From Trichobilharzia szidati (taxonomy: Eukaryota; Platyhelminthes; Trematoda; Strigeidida; Schistosomatidae), in assembly GCA_944472155.2 (NCBI GenBank), contig OX235279.1, positions 51,991,564-52,055,563 of the forward strand: DNA of 64,000 nucleotides, given 5' to 3'. The notes under the pieces are model-generated. The model saw only the letters and a program-made list of their open reading frames with translations, was not told where the DNA came from and did no database searches. Position 1 is the first letter of the stretch. The number at the start of each line of letters is the position of its first letter. Below are positions 37,091 to 49,900 of the stretch, in pieces. A program made the translations under genes and the position numbers.

Positions 37091-38869
37091 GGCAACTGTC
37101 TTGTCACGGATTACTAATGCGGTTTTTATAGTGACCTGTCAAATACCTTGAAATTATGTTTGATATATGTGGCAGACATCCCGATTCTGACAACCACGAA
37201 ATAACTTATTAGGAAAGAATGCAGCCTGTGAATAGTCAGAAAGATGAAGACTTTTCTCAGCTCTTAATTGCTTTTGATACCTTATGACCCAAATATTCCC
37301 ACTGGCTGTGTAGTACATACTCTAAACTACACAGTGGGAACATTGGATGTACATGTATTTTCAAAAGGCAGTTATACAAAAACGCTGACAACTCAAGTGC
37401 CTTAAAGCAGCCAGTTTGCCTGTTTACAGACCGATTTCGGATATGATTTCAACAATTAATATATACGTGAATCACTGACTGTAAACAAACCAGTGCACCC
37501 GCCTATCTAGTCAGTTTTTATTTAAATTCAAGTAAACACACTGTGATTGGAACAATTGCCTCCAAAGAATAGACAGTTTCCCTTAGAGATGGTACCACTC
37601 TCCACTACCAGTCACTGCCGCCAGAGTGTAGTGCTGTAATATATATCGAGAATATAAACGAATATACACTTCAGTGGGGCTATAAAATGTTTTTCGGCTT
37701 GCCATAACCTCCTGTGTAGGTACTTAATATGAGTACTTATTATCCCAGGAAAACAAAGCAGTAACTCTAAGAGCTAGTTCTCAAAATGTACCACACGCCA
37801 GATCTTAGGATGCATACATCAAAGAGTTTTGCATATTGGCGAAATACGAATAACATCGTCGACTCCGTTAAACCATAGATTTCCTATTCACAAAAACGCT
37901 ACTTGGCTAATCGACGATGTTTGCATATATGATGGAGATGGGACACTGTTTAGTATAGTCACAGAAAAACAAAATCAAGTTGGTAGGAAATAACAAGGTT
38001 GTTACCATGATAGTAGAAATGCCTGAATACTTTTCTCTTGTGTGTAGAGCTCCGGTTGCTCTGTCTGAATGCCAAAGTCTTTAGAAATACATTTTATGGT
38101 CCGCGTCAGCACTAAATTCAGCCACAAGGAGACAAATCACTAAGCCGTAAACTATTGATAAGGATCGGTAGAAAACTGCCACTCCTTCTGTGAAACACAT
38201 ACTTGAACTGTGATTAAGAACTAGTCCATGCATGAATTCAGCAGAAAAAAAAGAAAACATTTAGCTGCGGGACTTCAATACCACCAACTCCTTGATGAGA
38301 ACACTAAGTTTTCATCTGAACAATAAATAACTGAGCCCGTATCTTATAATGATGCAAAAACTAATCTCCAGAAAAATTGGTGTAATATCTAGTCAGCTGT
38401 ATAAATTAAGCTGGAGGTTTTTCATAAACTGAAAACCATTTCTACTGCTTCATTCAAATCGACAGACTCGAGAGGATTGATTTTGGTGAGCTGGGAATAT
38501 GATTAGTGGAAAAAGTTGCTCGAATGCGAAAAGACTTAAAGTCTCCACAACGACCGTGAACAGTAGTGTCTAACGAAATCCAAAGAGATGGAAAACGCAT
38601 CAGTCGTAGGTAAAACCGAGTGGATAAAACTAGTTAGATTCATTAGGGAAACGAGTTGTAAGCACCGATCGATAAGTGAAACAATTTCCGAGGACGGGAT
38701 TTCACTTTGTCAACCATGTGTGTATGTATTTGTGGCCACAAAGAGTGACGACAACGTGTTTATCTCGCACTAATCAACACACTGAGCGATCGAACTCACG
38801 TAGCCGTGTAACGGTTTATGGAAAAGTGTCATCTGACATCTGATGACAACCAGTGATGTCTGTCCAGTC
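37091..38869. other. Unassigned, probably retroelement-derived
   Basis: No intact frame. A short inverted repeat, TCCCACTG...CAGTGGGA with TGTGTAGT/ACTACACA, lies at about 37297-37339. The sequence near 37620-37680 (AATATAAACGAATATACACT) has the look of an LTR end but no partner was found. Confidence 0.4.
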
Positions 38870-39700
38870 AATATTCTTCATTTTTATTTAGCTTCGTCAT
38901 AGATGTTCTAATGAATGTGATCCAAATCGACTTCAGTAACTCAGGGATTGATTGGTGTCTTACCAGGGAAGGGTCTCGTCGATCGGGAGTATGCAGATGA
39001 TATTGTCCTTGTGGTGGAGACATCGACAAAATACAGTCTTCTGAACACCCTAATCAAAGATATCGGTATGTGTTGTTGGTATGGGATTCGTCCGTGTCAA
39101 ACGAAATCCGATGCTGCAGGACTGGCCTGCACCGCACCACTCTGACTCGCATGTTAGAGATAGGGAGTGTGTGTAGTGGTTAAGTGTGTGTTGACCGCCT
39201 CACCTATGTGAGAAGTTGCATAAGTCCTAATGGGATTGATTGCTAACGAAATGTCAGGATTGATACCGAAGGCTCGTGTGGCATTCACCAACTTACATCA
39301 TCTCTCGCACAGGCATGATATTCGGCTATCGACAGAAGGACGCATGTACTGCTGAGTGGTTCAATTTGCTCTTTATGAGTGTGATACATAGGCACCGAAC
39401 ATGGAAGACTTGAAGAGATTAGTTGTCTTTGACCATAGGTAATTGCCTTGTATCTGTCGTGTAAAGTGGTGTCATCATATCGTGAATAATATTGAAGTTA
39501 GGCGGACGATGTTGGATGACGAGAGAGAGAGAGAGAATCAATCAATGAAGTCGTGAAATTGCGTCGGTTGAGTGAGATGAGCTAGAATATGTGTTATGGA
39601 CGTCAAGCGATCGCCTTCATCGTCGAGCAATGTTAGGTGACATGTGATTGGGCTGGAAAAAGTGAGGAATGATCTTTGTCATCATTAATCATTATAAATC
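38870..39700 (+). pseudogene. Non-LTR retrotransposon fragment (second family), + orientation
   Basis: Reads FVIDVLMNVIQIDF near 38890, then broken RT sequence including SGIDW, MLEIGSV and [20 protein letters not shown] at about 39239-39300, and DIRLSTEGRMYC. The part from about 39100 to 39700 is close in sequence to the reverse complement of 55175-55800 and includes the same GA dinucleotide run. Confidence 0.75.
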
Positions 39701-40577
39701 GGCATCATCTGTGCATGGCAACTATAAGAAATTCATCTACTCCGAGGTTACGTAGAGTAAAGGCAATAAATCATAAGATACCTATGCAAAAGTGAGGTTG
39801 TTATGTTCGATAACTACTTCTACTTCTTTTATATGCTTGTTTCATTTTAATGCTTAAACACACCTGAACTTGCAACAAATTTTGTGTAGATTTCACGCAT
39901 TATCTTTGTAGAGTATTTCTAGGTAAATCAGAAACTAGTGAAATTTTAGAATTATTGACAATATAGCATGAGAAAGTCACGAATAAAAACAGCCGATTAT
40001 TTCCTCTGAAATGAATTCCAGTAGAAGGAAGCCATCCAATCAAAAATATCATAAGGTTAGTACTACAGAATAAACTATCGCGTTAGTAGATGTACTATGG
40101 ACTGCTACTTTACTTGACGCTGGACGAAGAGGAAATAATTATGTGGTGTATTATAATAGGAATTTTATAAATTTCTGAAAACATTTTGTCCAGAACAAAG
40201 CTAGTTATTATATCATCCATCTTAGTGCCAAAGTGTGATATCCACTGCCCTTAAATCTCCTTGAAATAAGTATAAATCCTTACGAGAACATTTTTTTTCG
40301 CTTCACAATATATGTAAAAACATTAAAGAAAGAAAAATATGCAACATTAAAGAAACATTATCACTGTTAGTAACACGATTAATGAATACAGAAGCTTGCT
40401 ACTTAACATACACACACACCATGATCATTCAGTACACGTTAAGCAAATGTCTAAAAAAGACAAAACAGATTGAATTGGAATCACAGTAAGCAAGTAGTAA
40501 GTATTTAGAAAATCACAACAAAGATACTTCTCAAAGAGAAAAAAGCCTTCTGTGAATTCGCAATGATACAGGGGAAT
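39701..40577. other. Region 3' of VPS53; no gene seen
   Basis: AT-rich, no domain-bearing frame. It should hold the VPS53 3' untranslated region on the - strand; I did not find an unambiguous AATAAA hexamer on that strand, apart from one that overlaps the last codons. Confidence 0.5.
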
Positions 40578-40901
40578 TCATTTCTTTTTATTTAATAGTC
40601 TCCTTTTTTTATCTATTGTTAATTGTTTCTCCTCTACTGACAAGGAGGATTCGAACGGACTCGATGAAACTATCTCCGACTTTTTGTGAGGGGAGTCAGC
40701 GGGATTTGCCATGATGTTACTGGCATAGGTTGATGTTGAAGTAGTCGGGTTAGTAGCAACTGAAGTAGTAGCAGTGGCAATATTAGTTTCAACAGAAGAT
40801 GAAGATATCACAATTTCACTGGTTTCTTTCATAGTCGATTTTAGTTCATTTCGACTACGAAAAATATCCAAAATTAATTGCTGATCACTTGATTTAACAC
40901 C
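40578..40901 (-). CDS. VPS53: VPS53 last exon
   Basis: The acceptor TTTTTATAG|GGTGTT joins DMK to [17 protein letters not shown], matching the family. Then a Ser/Thr-rich stretch ([20 protein letters not shown]) and a basic end, [14 protein letters not shown], similar to the basic C-terminus of other VPS53 proteins. Confidence 0.88.
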   Translation of the reverse strand, partial: GVKSSDQQLILDIFRSRNELKSTMKETSEIVISSSSVETNIATATTSVATNPTTSTSTYASNIMANPADSPHKKSEIVSSSPFESSLSVEEKQLTIDKKRRLLNKKK

Positions 40902-43900
40902 CTATAAAAAAACAAAAACAACAACAGAAAACAGAAGCTTTAGATCTTAAGAATAATGACAATAAAATACGAGGCACAAGAACACGGATACGGTTACCTT
41001 ATCACAAAAAACAAGAAAACTATCTGAACATAAATTACACAATGAAGTAAACACTCAGAAATCTATGTTATTCAGTAGTCCGTAATACTTCGTAGCACAT
41101 ATTTCGAAACGTATCGACTAAAGATCATGATCTAAAAGTTCAGTTCATCTTAGTTTATTCAGTTAGATACCATGTCATACTTGGAAATTCACATCTACAT
41201 ATATAATTCAAACAGAAAACAACAAACTTATAGAATCGGAAGAAAACTACGATCTGGATATTTTTTTTCTAAAGATTTCTAACATGCCACCCAATGAATG
41301 GACACAAGTGACATCTGTTTAAGCTGTCTTAATAATTTGAGGTTTCTGACATCATTCTCCACCCTGTTCATTATCATCAGACTAGTATAGGTGCCAATTT
41401 ACAAGCAAACATGTTAATATTTCGAAATTTCACTAACAACCAATCCAGGAGGCGATTTCTAAAGAGAAAGAAAGTATACATAATCAAAACTGAACTAGTG
41501 TACACTCAGTATTTCAATTAGATGAGCAACGTATGTTAATTAAGTATTTTTTTAAAAACAACTTACTTTCATGTCTAGAACATTTTGCAAATCAGTTTGA
41601 GTGGAATCAGGCAACAGTTGTTCATAACTAGCCAGAAATACGTTGGCTGCATTCGTGTCTATCAGACCCATGACAAAACCACTTGGAGGATTTACTGATT
41701 CCTGCTTCCCTGATGTGGCAACACCAACTGGTAGCATAACTGCCTTGATAATACGCTCAGCCTTTCCCATTCCTTCATGAACCAGATTTGTAAAACTTCG
41801 TGGAGGTGCTTGAGTGAACTTAAAATCATGCAAATCAGAATTGCTTAAAGTTAGTATTTTACTGAGTAATAAAAAAACTTCATACAATCTGTTCCCTTTA
41901 TTATTTAAAATAAAGAAAGAAAAAACATATTTGCAGGATAATACGAACATGTTTTATTTTGTGGATTCTATTTAACTGTGTACATCAGTTATCAAGTACT
42001 GGTTTTGTAGGGAATTTTGTTTCATTGGTTGGAGGATTTCTTCATGAACTGATATCAGTCAGAAAATCATTGGAGAAACTTTAGAGTACTGGACAGCTAC
42101 TTCGTCCTAGTTTGGGACTCCTCATCAGTACGTACCCAACGGGGTTCGAACCCAGGACCTTCTGGTTGCAAGCCAAGGTTGGATCAATGATAGCATGACA
42201 ACGTCTTATTAGTCTGGTAACCGTAAGTGTTTTATCTGTGTGCTTTTGTGTTTTCTCCTACTGGCAAAACAATTAACTTAATTTTGATTTTCACTTATCG
42301 AGTTGAACTCACCATTAAGTTTCCAAATCTACTAGACTATTTTGTCAATCTTATAATTTTACTTTACTATTCACCTGCACCCTCTAGAACTCGCTACCAT
42401 AATATGCATAAATGCAAACTGTTGTTCTATCTCGTATTTTGTCTCTAGTCTATCCTTGTTCCCAAGGGAAATCTGAAGTCTACCCCACCCCTCTGTCTAA
42501 TTATTATATAAATAGCTACTCTATTAAAATACTGAACAATTCGTCTCCTTACATCATCTCTGGAATTATTTTGTCTATACCTTCTACGTATAACTCGAAG
42601 TTATTGTAAAAAGTATGTTCAGACACCATTTTGTAACTTATAATTGACTTTATCCGGGATGTACGCAGATGAAGAGAATCCACGAGATAAAACAAGCTCA
42701 TATTATCCTACAAACATGCTTGTTCTTTCTTTATTCAAAATAAATTTTATCTGAAACAATAAAAACTAGGAGGAACAAAATGAATTCTATTCTTGAAGCA
42801 CATATCAATATTTAAAAATCCACTAATTCGAAAATAAAAGTAATAATATGCAAAACACGCATTAGCGAACCGGTTTTGAGAATATTAGATAGAAACTTTT
42901 GCATTTGTAATCATAACGGCCAAACTCTACAACCATGAACAAAGGAAATCAAGGCCGAAAATCCATCAGTAATAATATTGCAACAGTAGAAGAAAAACAG
43001 ACTTGGTCAAGGAATGGCTATTTGGAATTCGGTATCTGTGTACACCTTATCTTCAAAGCACCACTTGAACCATCTTCCATGTTGTTCTACTTCTGCCTTC
43101 TATATTGTGTTTCTTTGGCTCTCTTTCGTGTCTTCCATGTTCTGCCGAGGAATCATGCTCCTGTCAACGCCAAGTAAAATCCTGAGTTGCATCATCCTGG
43201 AGAGAATAAAGGACGCGCTGGATACAGAACTCCGACCAGATCAAGCTGAAAATCCAGGAAAGGCAAATCATGTTCTGACCAAATTGCAACTCTACGCATC
43301 ATCACAGAACAAAGCATGGAATGGAAATCAAACCTCTACATCAACTTTATAGACTTTGAGAAGGCATTCGACAGCATTGACCGCGAAGTAATTTGGAAAC
43401 TACTGGAGTACTATGGCGTACCCTAAATATTCATCAACCTCATTTAACAGCTGTACGACAACGCCACATGTCAAGTGATCCACAACGGAAAACTCAGCGA
43501 GGCGTTTGCAGTAAACACAGGAGTCAGACAAGGGTGCTTATTATCACCAATGATATTCCTAATTGTGGTGGACTGGATTATGCGACAGACAGTGGGAAAC
43601 GAGAAGACAGGGATATCCTGGACCGACGTGAATAACCTAGAAGACCTGGATTCCGCTGATGATTTATGTCTGATGTCACACAAAATCGAAGACTTACAAG
43701 CGAAAACCGACAAACTGGTCGAAGAAGCAGCAAAGACAGGACTTCAGGTGAACATAGACAAGACGGAGGTTATGAAAATAACCAACCAACAACAACAACA
43801 GCAGCAGCAACATCCAGCGCCAATCACCATCAACGGGAGGGATTTGAAAGAGGTTACTTCATTCACTTATCTAGGGAGCATTGTCTCAACTACAGGAGGA

Positions 43901-46900
43901 ACGGACGAGGATGTCAAATAGAGAATCGGGAAGGCGAGAAACACATTCATCAACCTGAAACCAATCTGGAAATCTTCGTCACTCAGCATCAACAACAAAA
44001 TTCGGATTTTCAATACAAACGTCAAGTCATTCAGTTTTGCTATACGGATCAGAAACTTGGCGGGTCACAAAGAATATTTCCAACAGCCTGTTGCAGACCT
44101 TTATCAACAACTGTCTTCGCTCTATACTGAAGATCAGATGGCCGGAAGAATCACCAACAAGAAACTATGGGAACAAACAAAACAAGAACCAATCACTCAA
44201 CAAATATGCAGGAGAAAGTGGAGATGGATTGGACACTCGCTGAGGAGGCCGCTGGGTGACATCGCGCGTCAGGCCCTCGAGTGGAACCCGAAAGGGAAGC
44301 GGCGAGTGGGACGTCCAAGGGTGACATGGAGGAGATCGTGTGAAGAGGAGTTGAAACAGTATGGATTAACATGGACGCAGGTGAAAAGTACAGCAGAAGA
44401 CAGAAGCAAGTGGAGGCGTGCAGTTGAAGCCCTATGTTCCACTAGGAACCCAAGGGAACAATAATAATAATAATGTTCTGCCACGGTGCTGAATTATTCG
44501 CTCTATTTGACGTCAAATCTATCTCTCCGCTATCTGAAGGTTCCTATGCCGATGAACGTCTGTTGATACACTAATGACAAATCTTATCAGTAGTACACAC
44601 CAAACTATGACTAAATTAACATACTTTAGACAATAAACTACCTAAAAAAATCTTATTTTCACCAAAATCCAAAGGAATTAACTAAACAAAACGGGTGCAT
44701 AGGGATTTCAGAAGTTTTGCATATAACACTCATCTTTATAACAGAAACACTGGTTGCTAATGTGAACCAAAAATAAACAAAATTCATTAGTGGGATCTAT
44801 ACTACAAGAGCAATTTTTATGGATTTACGAATATTCATGAGAAGTGTTAACTAAAGAGTGGTACTTTCAAGAGTTCAATAAGTACATTTGAATGTTACGA
44901 AACCAAACAGTAATAGTAAGCTCACCTTGGCGCCAAACAGAGGTACTTGAAGAAGAGAAGCTTTCAGTGACTGTGTATCCAGCAAAAGCTGTTCAGCTCC
45001 AAAAGTATTAACCGGCTTACAACGATACAAAGAATTCACAAATCTTGTGATTAGTGTATCCGCAAATTTTATGCAGATCTGCGTAAAAGCTGGCCTAACA
45101 ACAATACACAAAGAAGTACACTGTTATATGGTTTTAAAAATGATAAAGGATCCAATAAAATTTGGAACTAATAATATTACCTGACAGTATACAAAGTTTC
45201 TCTTATAAGAGGAATTTGAGTACGCAGATGATTAACAATTGATGTTACATATCCACTTTGATCTCCTACTTGAACAAAACTGTTCCACGGCAAACGTGCC
45301 ATCGCTGTCAACTGCGGTTCGACTCCAGCCTCTAAGTCTGCCACTAAACGGTGAACACAAACAGACCTGCATGTCGCCAAAGCGTCGAGTTCAGAAGTAA
45401 ATGATATTTTTGAAGCCCAACTAGGCGGTCTGACCTAAACGAAGATTTAGAAAATAAACCCTGAATGACAATAAAATCAGAAGGCGTTATAAGTAATGCA
45501 TATGATGGTCAAATACATAAACAGTCAGGAAGTAAGTAAATGAAATAATACCAGTTTAATCAGTAGTTATTAAAAAAGCATTTATCCCCATATTTTTAAA
45601 TCTGTTTGAAAGATTTAAACAAAAAAACTTCTGATCTGGAGACAAGAGAAGTACCAGTTGAGAGTAACGAAATATCATATGATACAAAAATAAGGAGTAG
45701 GATGAAAACTGCCTGGCAGTGCTGTCAGTAGATATATCCTCGATGCTGGTCATGTTATGAATTCTAACACAGTTTTCCGGATGTATATTAAACAAACAAA
45801 GTGATGGTAGATTACAACGATAGGCAAAAGCAGCAGCATTCCCACAATCGAAGCCTAACTTATGCATATGCAAAAGGCATTTATGGTCTGTTTTGTGTAG
45901 CCTTGAAAACGTGTTCCTTCTTTATTTACTCATTTTATAATTTGTCCTATCATCCTCTTACCATTCCTAAGACATTATTCACCTGCCTAACATTTTCCAC
46001 TATCTTAATCTTGCTTTTCAGTGTACGTCGGTAATTCGGCAGCAGAATGCTGGCCAACCACGCCACACGTAGTCCAGAGTTCGATCTCCAGCCGACACAC
46101 TGGTAATAAACCAAGCAAAGAGGGAAGGCTGGCCGCCAGACTAGCAATCCCACCCAGTAAAAATAAGACCACTGCTACCGAAACTTTAAGGCTCTAGATT
46201 GAAGCCCCATATTCCACTGGGAACGTAAAGAAATAAAATAATACTGTTTTACCGCTATTTCAACCCGTTTCATACCGCATCTGTCAAATGTTAACTGCTT
46301 CAACTACATTAAATTCTCAGTCACCTTGAATCTCAATCACACCTTGTCAGTACAATGCTGAACTATAATTCTATTTCATCTGGATAAAAATTAACAGTAT
46401 CATTTGTCGTCTAAATAGTAATTTGTACTTTTACTATAAATTGTATCCCCTTATTTTCCCTCATATTTGTACTAGTGTATAGATGTGGAAATACTCATTT
46501 CGTGGTGCTTGCACCATTAAATTAATATCAATGACATCTTAAGCACACACACACCCACACACAAATTTTTCCTCCAGTGAGTGTGTTGAACAAATTCGGT
46601 TCAATAAAAAGGTCATAATATCTATTGGTCTTGCTCCATACAAAATGATATTACGAATCACACCCAGACAATGCTAAATTTTTCCGAACAGCGGACCTTT
46701 ATTTTAAATTAAATAGTAATTAAGTATTCGATGTGCCTACCTACTACTATGAATAACTCTACACTTTTAAAGACTTGAAATCCATGAAATCAGCGAAAAC
46801 AACAATAGAAATAATTCCTTAAATATAAAAAATTAAGATGACAAGGTAGTGAAGACCACTCTGAAGAAGAAGGAAACTGGAAGAAGATTTTTAAAAGTAA

Positions 46901-49900
46901 CATTGTGAATTTATGTAGGAATGTGCAGACCACCTATTATCAACTACTGTCTGAAATTTTACATCATACAAAAACCCAACAAACAAATCTTATGGGAAAT
47001 TTTTATAATACATTTTTGAAACATGCATAAAAAACTCAGAAAAGAAAAACTTCTTCGTTAATCAAAACGTACCTCATATTTAAGGCGTTTTTCCAAATCT
47101 TCTACGGTCTTCAAACAAAATGCTGCAGTAACAAGTACAACACACACTCTGTAGATATCGTCTTTATTCAGTCGAACTCCCTGATGAATACCAAGAAAAC
47201 AAATAACCATTACTAATACTGTTTCTATTCATGAATTAAGACATTAAATCAGATAGAAAGTTGAAAATTATGTTGACTGACTGACTGACTGATTGGTTTC
47301 AACATAGAACTTTACACAGATGTGCAGCAGCAGTTCGAGTTGCTACACTCTTGACATGTAGCGCACAAAGCAAGAGAAGAGAGATAACAAACACAAGTGT
47401 TAGTGAGGGGAAAAGAATAGTAGTTTGGAAGAACAACAGTTTTATTGGATACGACAAAACATAATGAGTGGATACATCTACGGTATCATTGACTACGACG
47501 ATTTTGAGCCATATCATCATTTGTCTCCAGCCATCAGCTTTTACCGTCCCGAGGACCCCAGTCACGAAGTCTACACCTCCCTACGTGGCCGGCTTAAACT
47601 AACTGTTGTGGATTTCAGTGACTGACGAAGCCATATTTTGCTTTGACCGCCACTAGCCAACTCTTTTCCAACCTGATCCTACGTCAGCTAACATTGCTCG
47701 TCGAGGAAGGCGATGACTAGATTAGGCATGCGTAACACATGTCCTAACCATCTCAATAGGTGTAACTTTACAACCTCGTCGACTGATTTCCCTCCTTACC
47801 TAGCACTCAACCAACGCCTAACCTCAATATTGCCCACTTTATTATTAACACTGGCGATAGAATGCAGGCACTTACGATTAAAGACAGCTAGCCCATTTCA
47901 TGTCTGCCACTTTCAATAGCCAATTATGTTACTGTTGTAAAATTCAGAAGCCTGAAAACCTACCGGGAAAGTATTTTTTTAAAATAAAACTCACTGATAT
48001 AGATCCATTTATTACATATAATTAGGCAAAACAACGAAAGAACGAGAGTCAACACACTTTTCTCAAAAACTGGCCTTTTATAACTTAGCAGTGCTGTGAA
48101 GAGAATTTTTATCCTCCAAAAGGGAAGAATATTACTGAACGAATACATGCATAGATACAGTTTAGGTAATATATTGCACGCAATATTTACACAACCTAAA
48201 CTGACCACAAAAAGTAGTATTTTTTGACCACAGAAATCGCACATTACACATAACAAAAAAAATCTCTCTCAATTATTATTATTTATTATTGTATCCTTTA
48301 ATTGCTACAGGAACATAGGGCTTCAGCCGTGCGTCTCCATTGCGTTCGGTTCTCTGCTAGAGTCTTCACCTGACTCCATGTCTGCCCACACGTTTTCATC
48401 TCCTCGTCACATGACCTCCTCCAAGTCACCCTTGCACTGACGACCAACTCGCCGCTTCCCTTTCGGGTTCCACTCGACCGATGGCTTGTCTAGTGATGTC
48501 ACTTGATGGTTTCCTCAGAGTATGACCAATCCATCTCCATTTCTTCCTGCCTATTTGTTTTACAATCGGTTCCTGGTTGGTTCGCTCATTGCCAGAGATC
48601 TCTGTTGCTGATCTTTTCTGGCCATCTGATCTTGAGTATTGAGCGAAGACAACTGTTAGTGAAGGTCTGTAGTTTGTTTGAGGTGCTCATTATGACGCGC
48701 AGTGCAAGTCTCTGATCCGTATAGTAGCACTGACTGACTTCACATTGGAGTTGAAAATCCGGATCTTATTTTTGATGCTGAGTGCTGTTGACCTTCACAC
48801 AGACTTGAGAGTAGTGAAAGCTTGCCTTGCTTTTCCGATTCTTGCTTTGATATCTTCATCAGTTCCGTTCCGCCTGTAGTTGAAACGATGCTTCCCAGGT
48901 CGGTAGGTAAAAGAGGTTGTTCCTTTCAGGTTCCTCCCATTTATGCTGACCGTTGTCTGTTGTTGTTGTTCTTGTCCAGGAATCTTCATCACCTCTGTTT
49001 TCTCTATGTTCACCTGAAGTCCTATCTTTGATGCTTCTTCTGCCAACTCGTTGCTTTTTGCTTGCATGTCTTCCAGTTTGTTGAAATTCAGACACATATC
49101 ATCGGCGAAGTCCAGATTCTCTCTCAATTAGAGAACAATAATGATTGCTTTACTTTAGAAGGCGAACATATTAGTATTTTCGATTATTATTATTATTATT
49201 GTATTATTGTTCCTAGTGGAACATAGGGCTTCAACTACACGTCTCCACTTGCTTCTGCCTTCTGCTGTACTTTTCACCTGCATCCATGTTAGTCCATACT
49301 GTTTCAACTCTTCTTCACACGATCTTCTCCATGTCACCCTTGGACGTCCCACTCGCCGCTTCCCTTTCGAGTTCCACTCGACGGCCTGACGCGCGATGTC
49401 ACCCAGTGGCCTCCTCAGCGACTGTCCAATCCATCTCTACTTTCTCCTGCATATTTGTTGGGCGATTGGTTCTTGTTTTGTTTATCCCCATAGTTTCTTG
49501 TTGGTGATTCTTTCCGGCCATCTGATCTTCAGTATAGAACGAAGACAGCTGTTGATAAAGGTCTGCAACAGGCTGTTGGAAATATTCTTTGTGACCCACC
49601 AAGTTTCTCATCCGTATAGAAGAACTGACTTGACGTTTGTATTGAAAATCCGAATCATTTTGTTGTTGATGCTGAGTGACGAATATTTCCAGATTGGTTT
49701 CAGGTGGATGAATGTGTTTGTCGCCTTCCCGATTCTCTATTTGACATCCTCATCCAATAGTACTTTCGATAGTATATTCAATCTTTGTAACCTCGTGGAT
49801 CCATCAAACTGTTATTGACGTACACTTTTCTTCATTCATTGTAGTTTCTTTGTACATTTTTGGTTTTTATTAACCTTTGTGTGCTATCTGGTGTGGTAAT

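Noticed and set aside
45556..45873. 105-codon - strand open frame in a VPS53 intron
   Set aside because: No VPS53 similarity, no matching splice sites, no recognised domain; VPS53 exons on both sides join without it.
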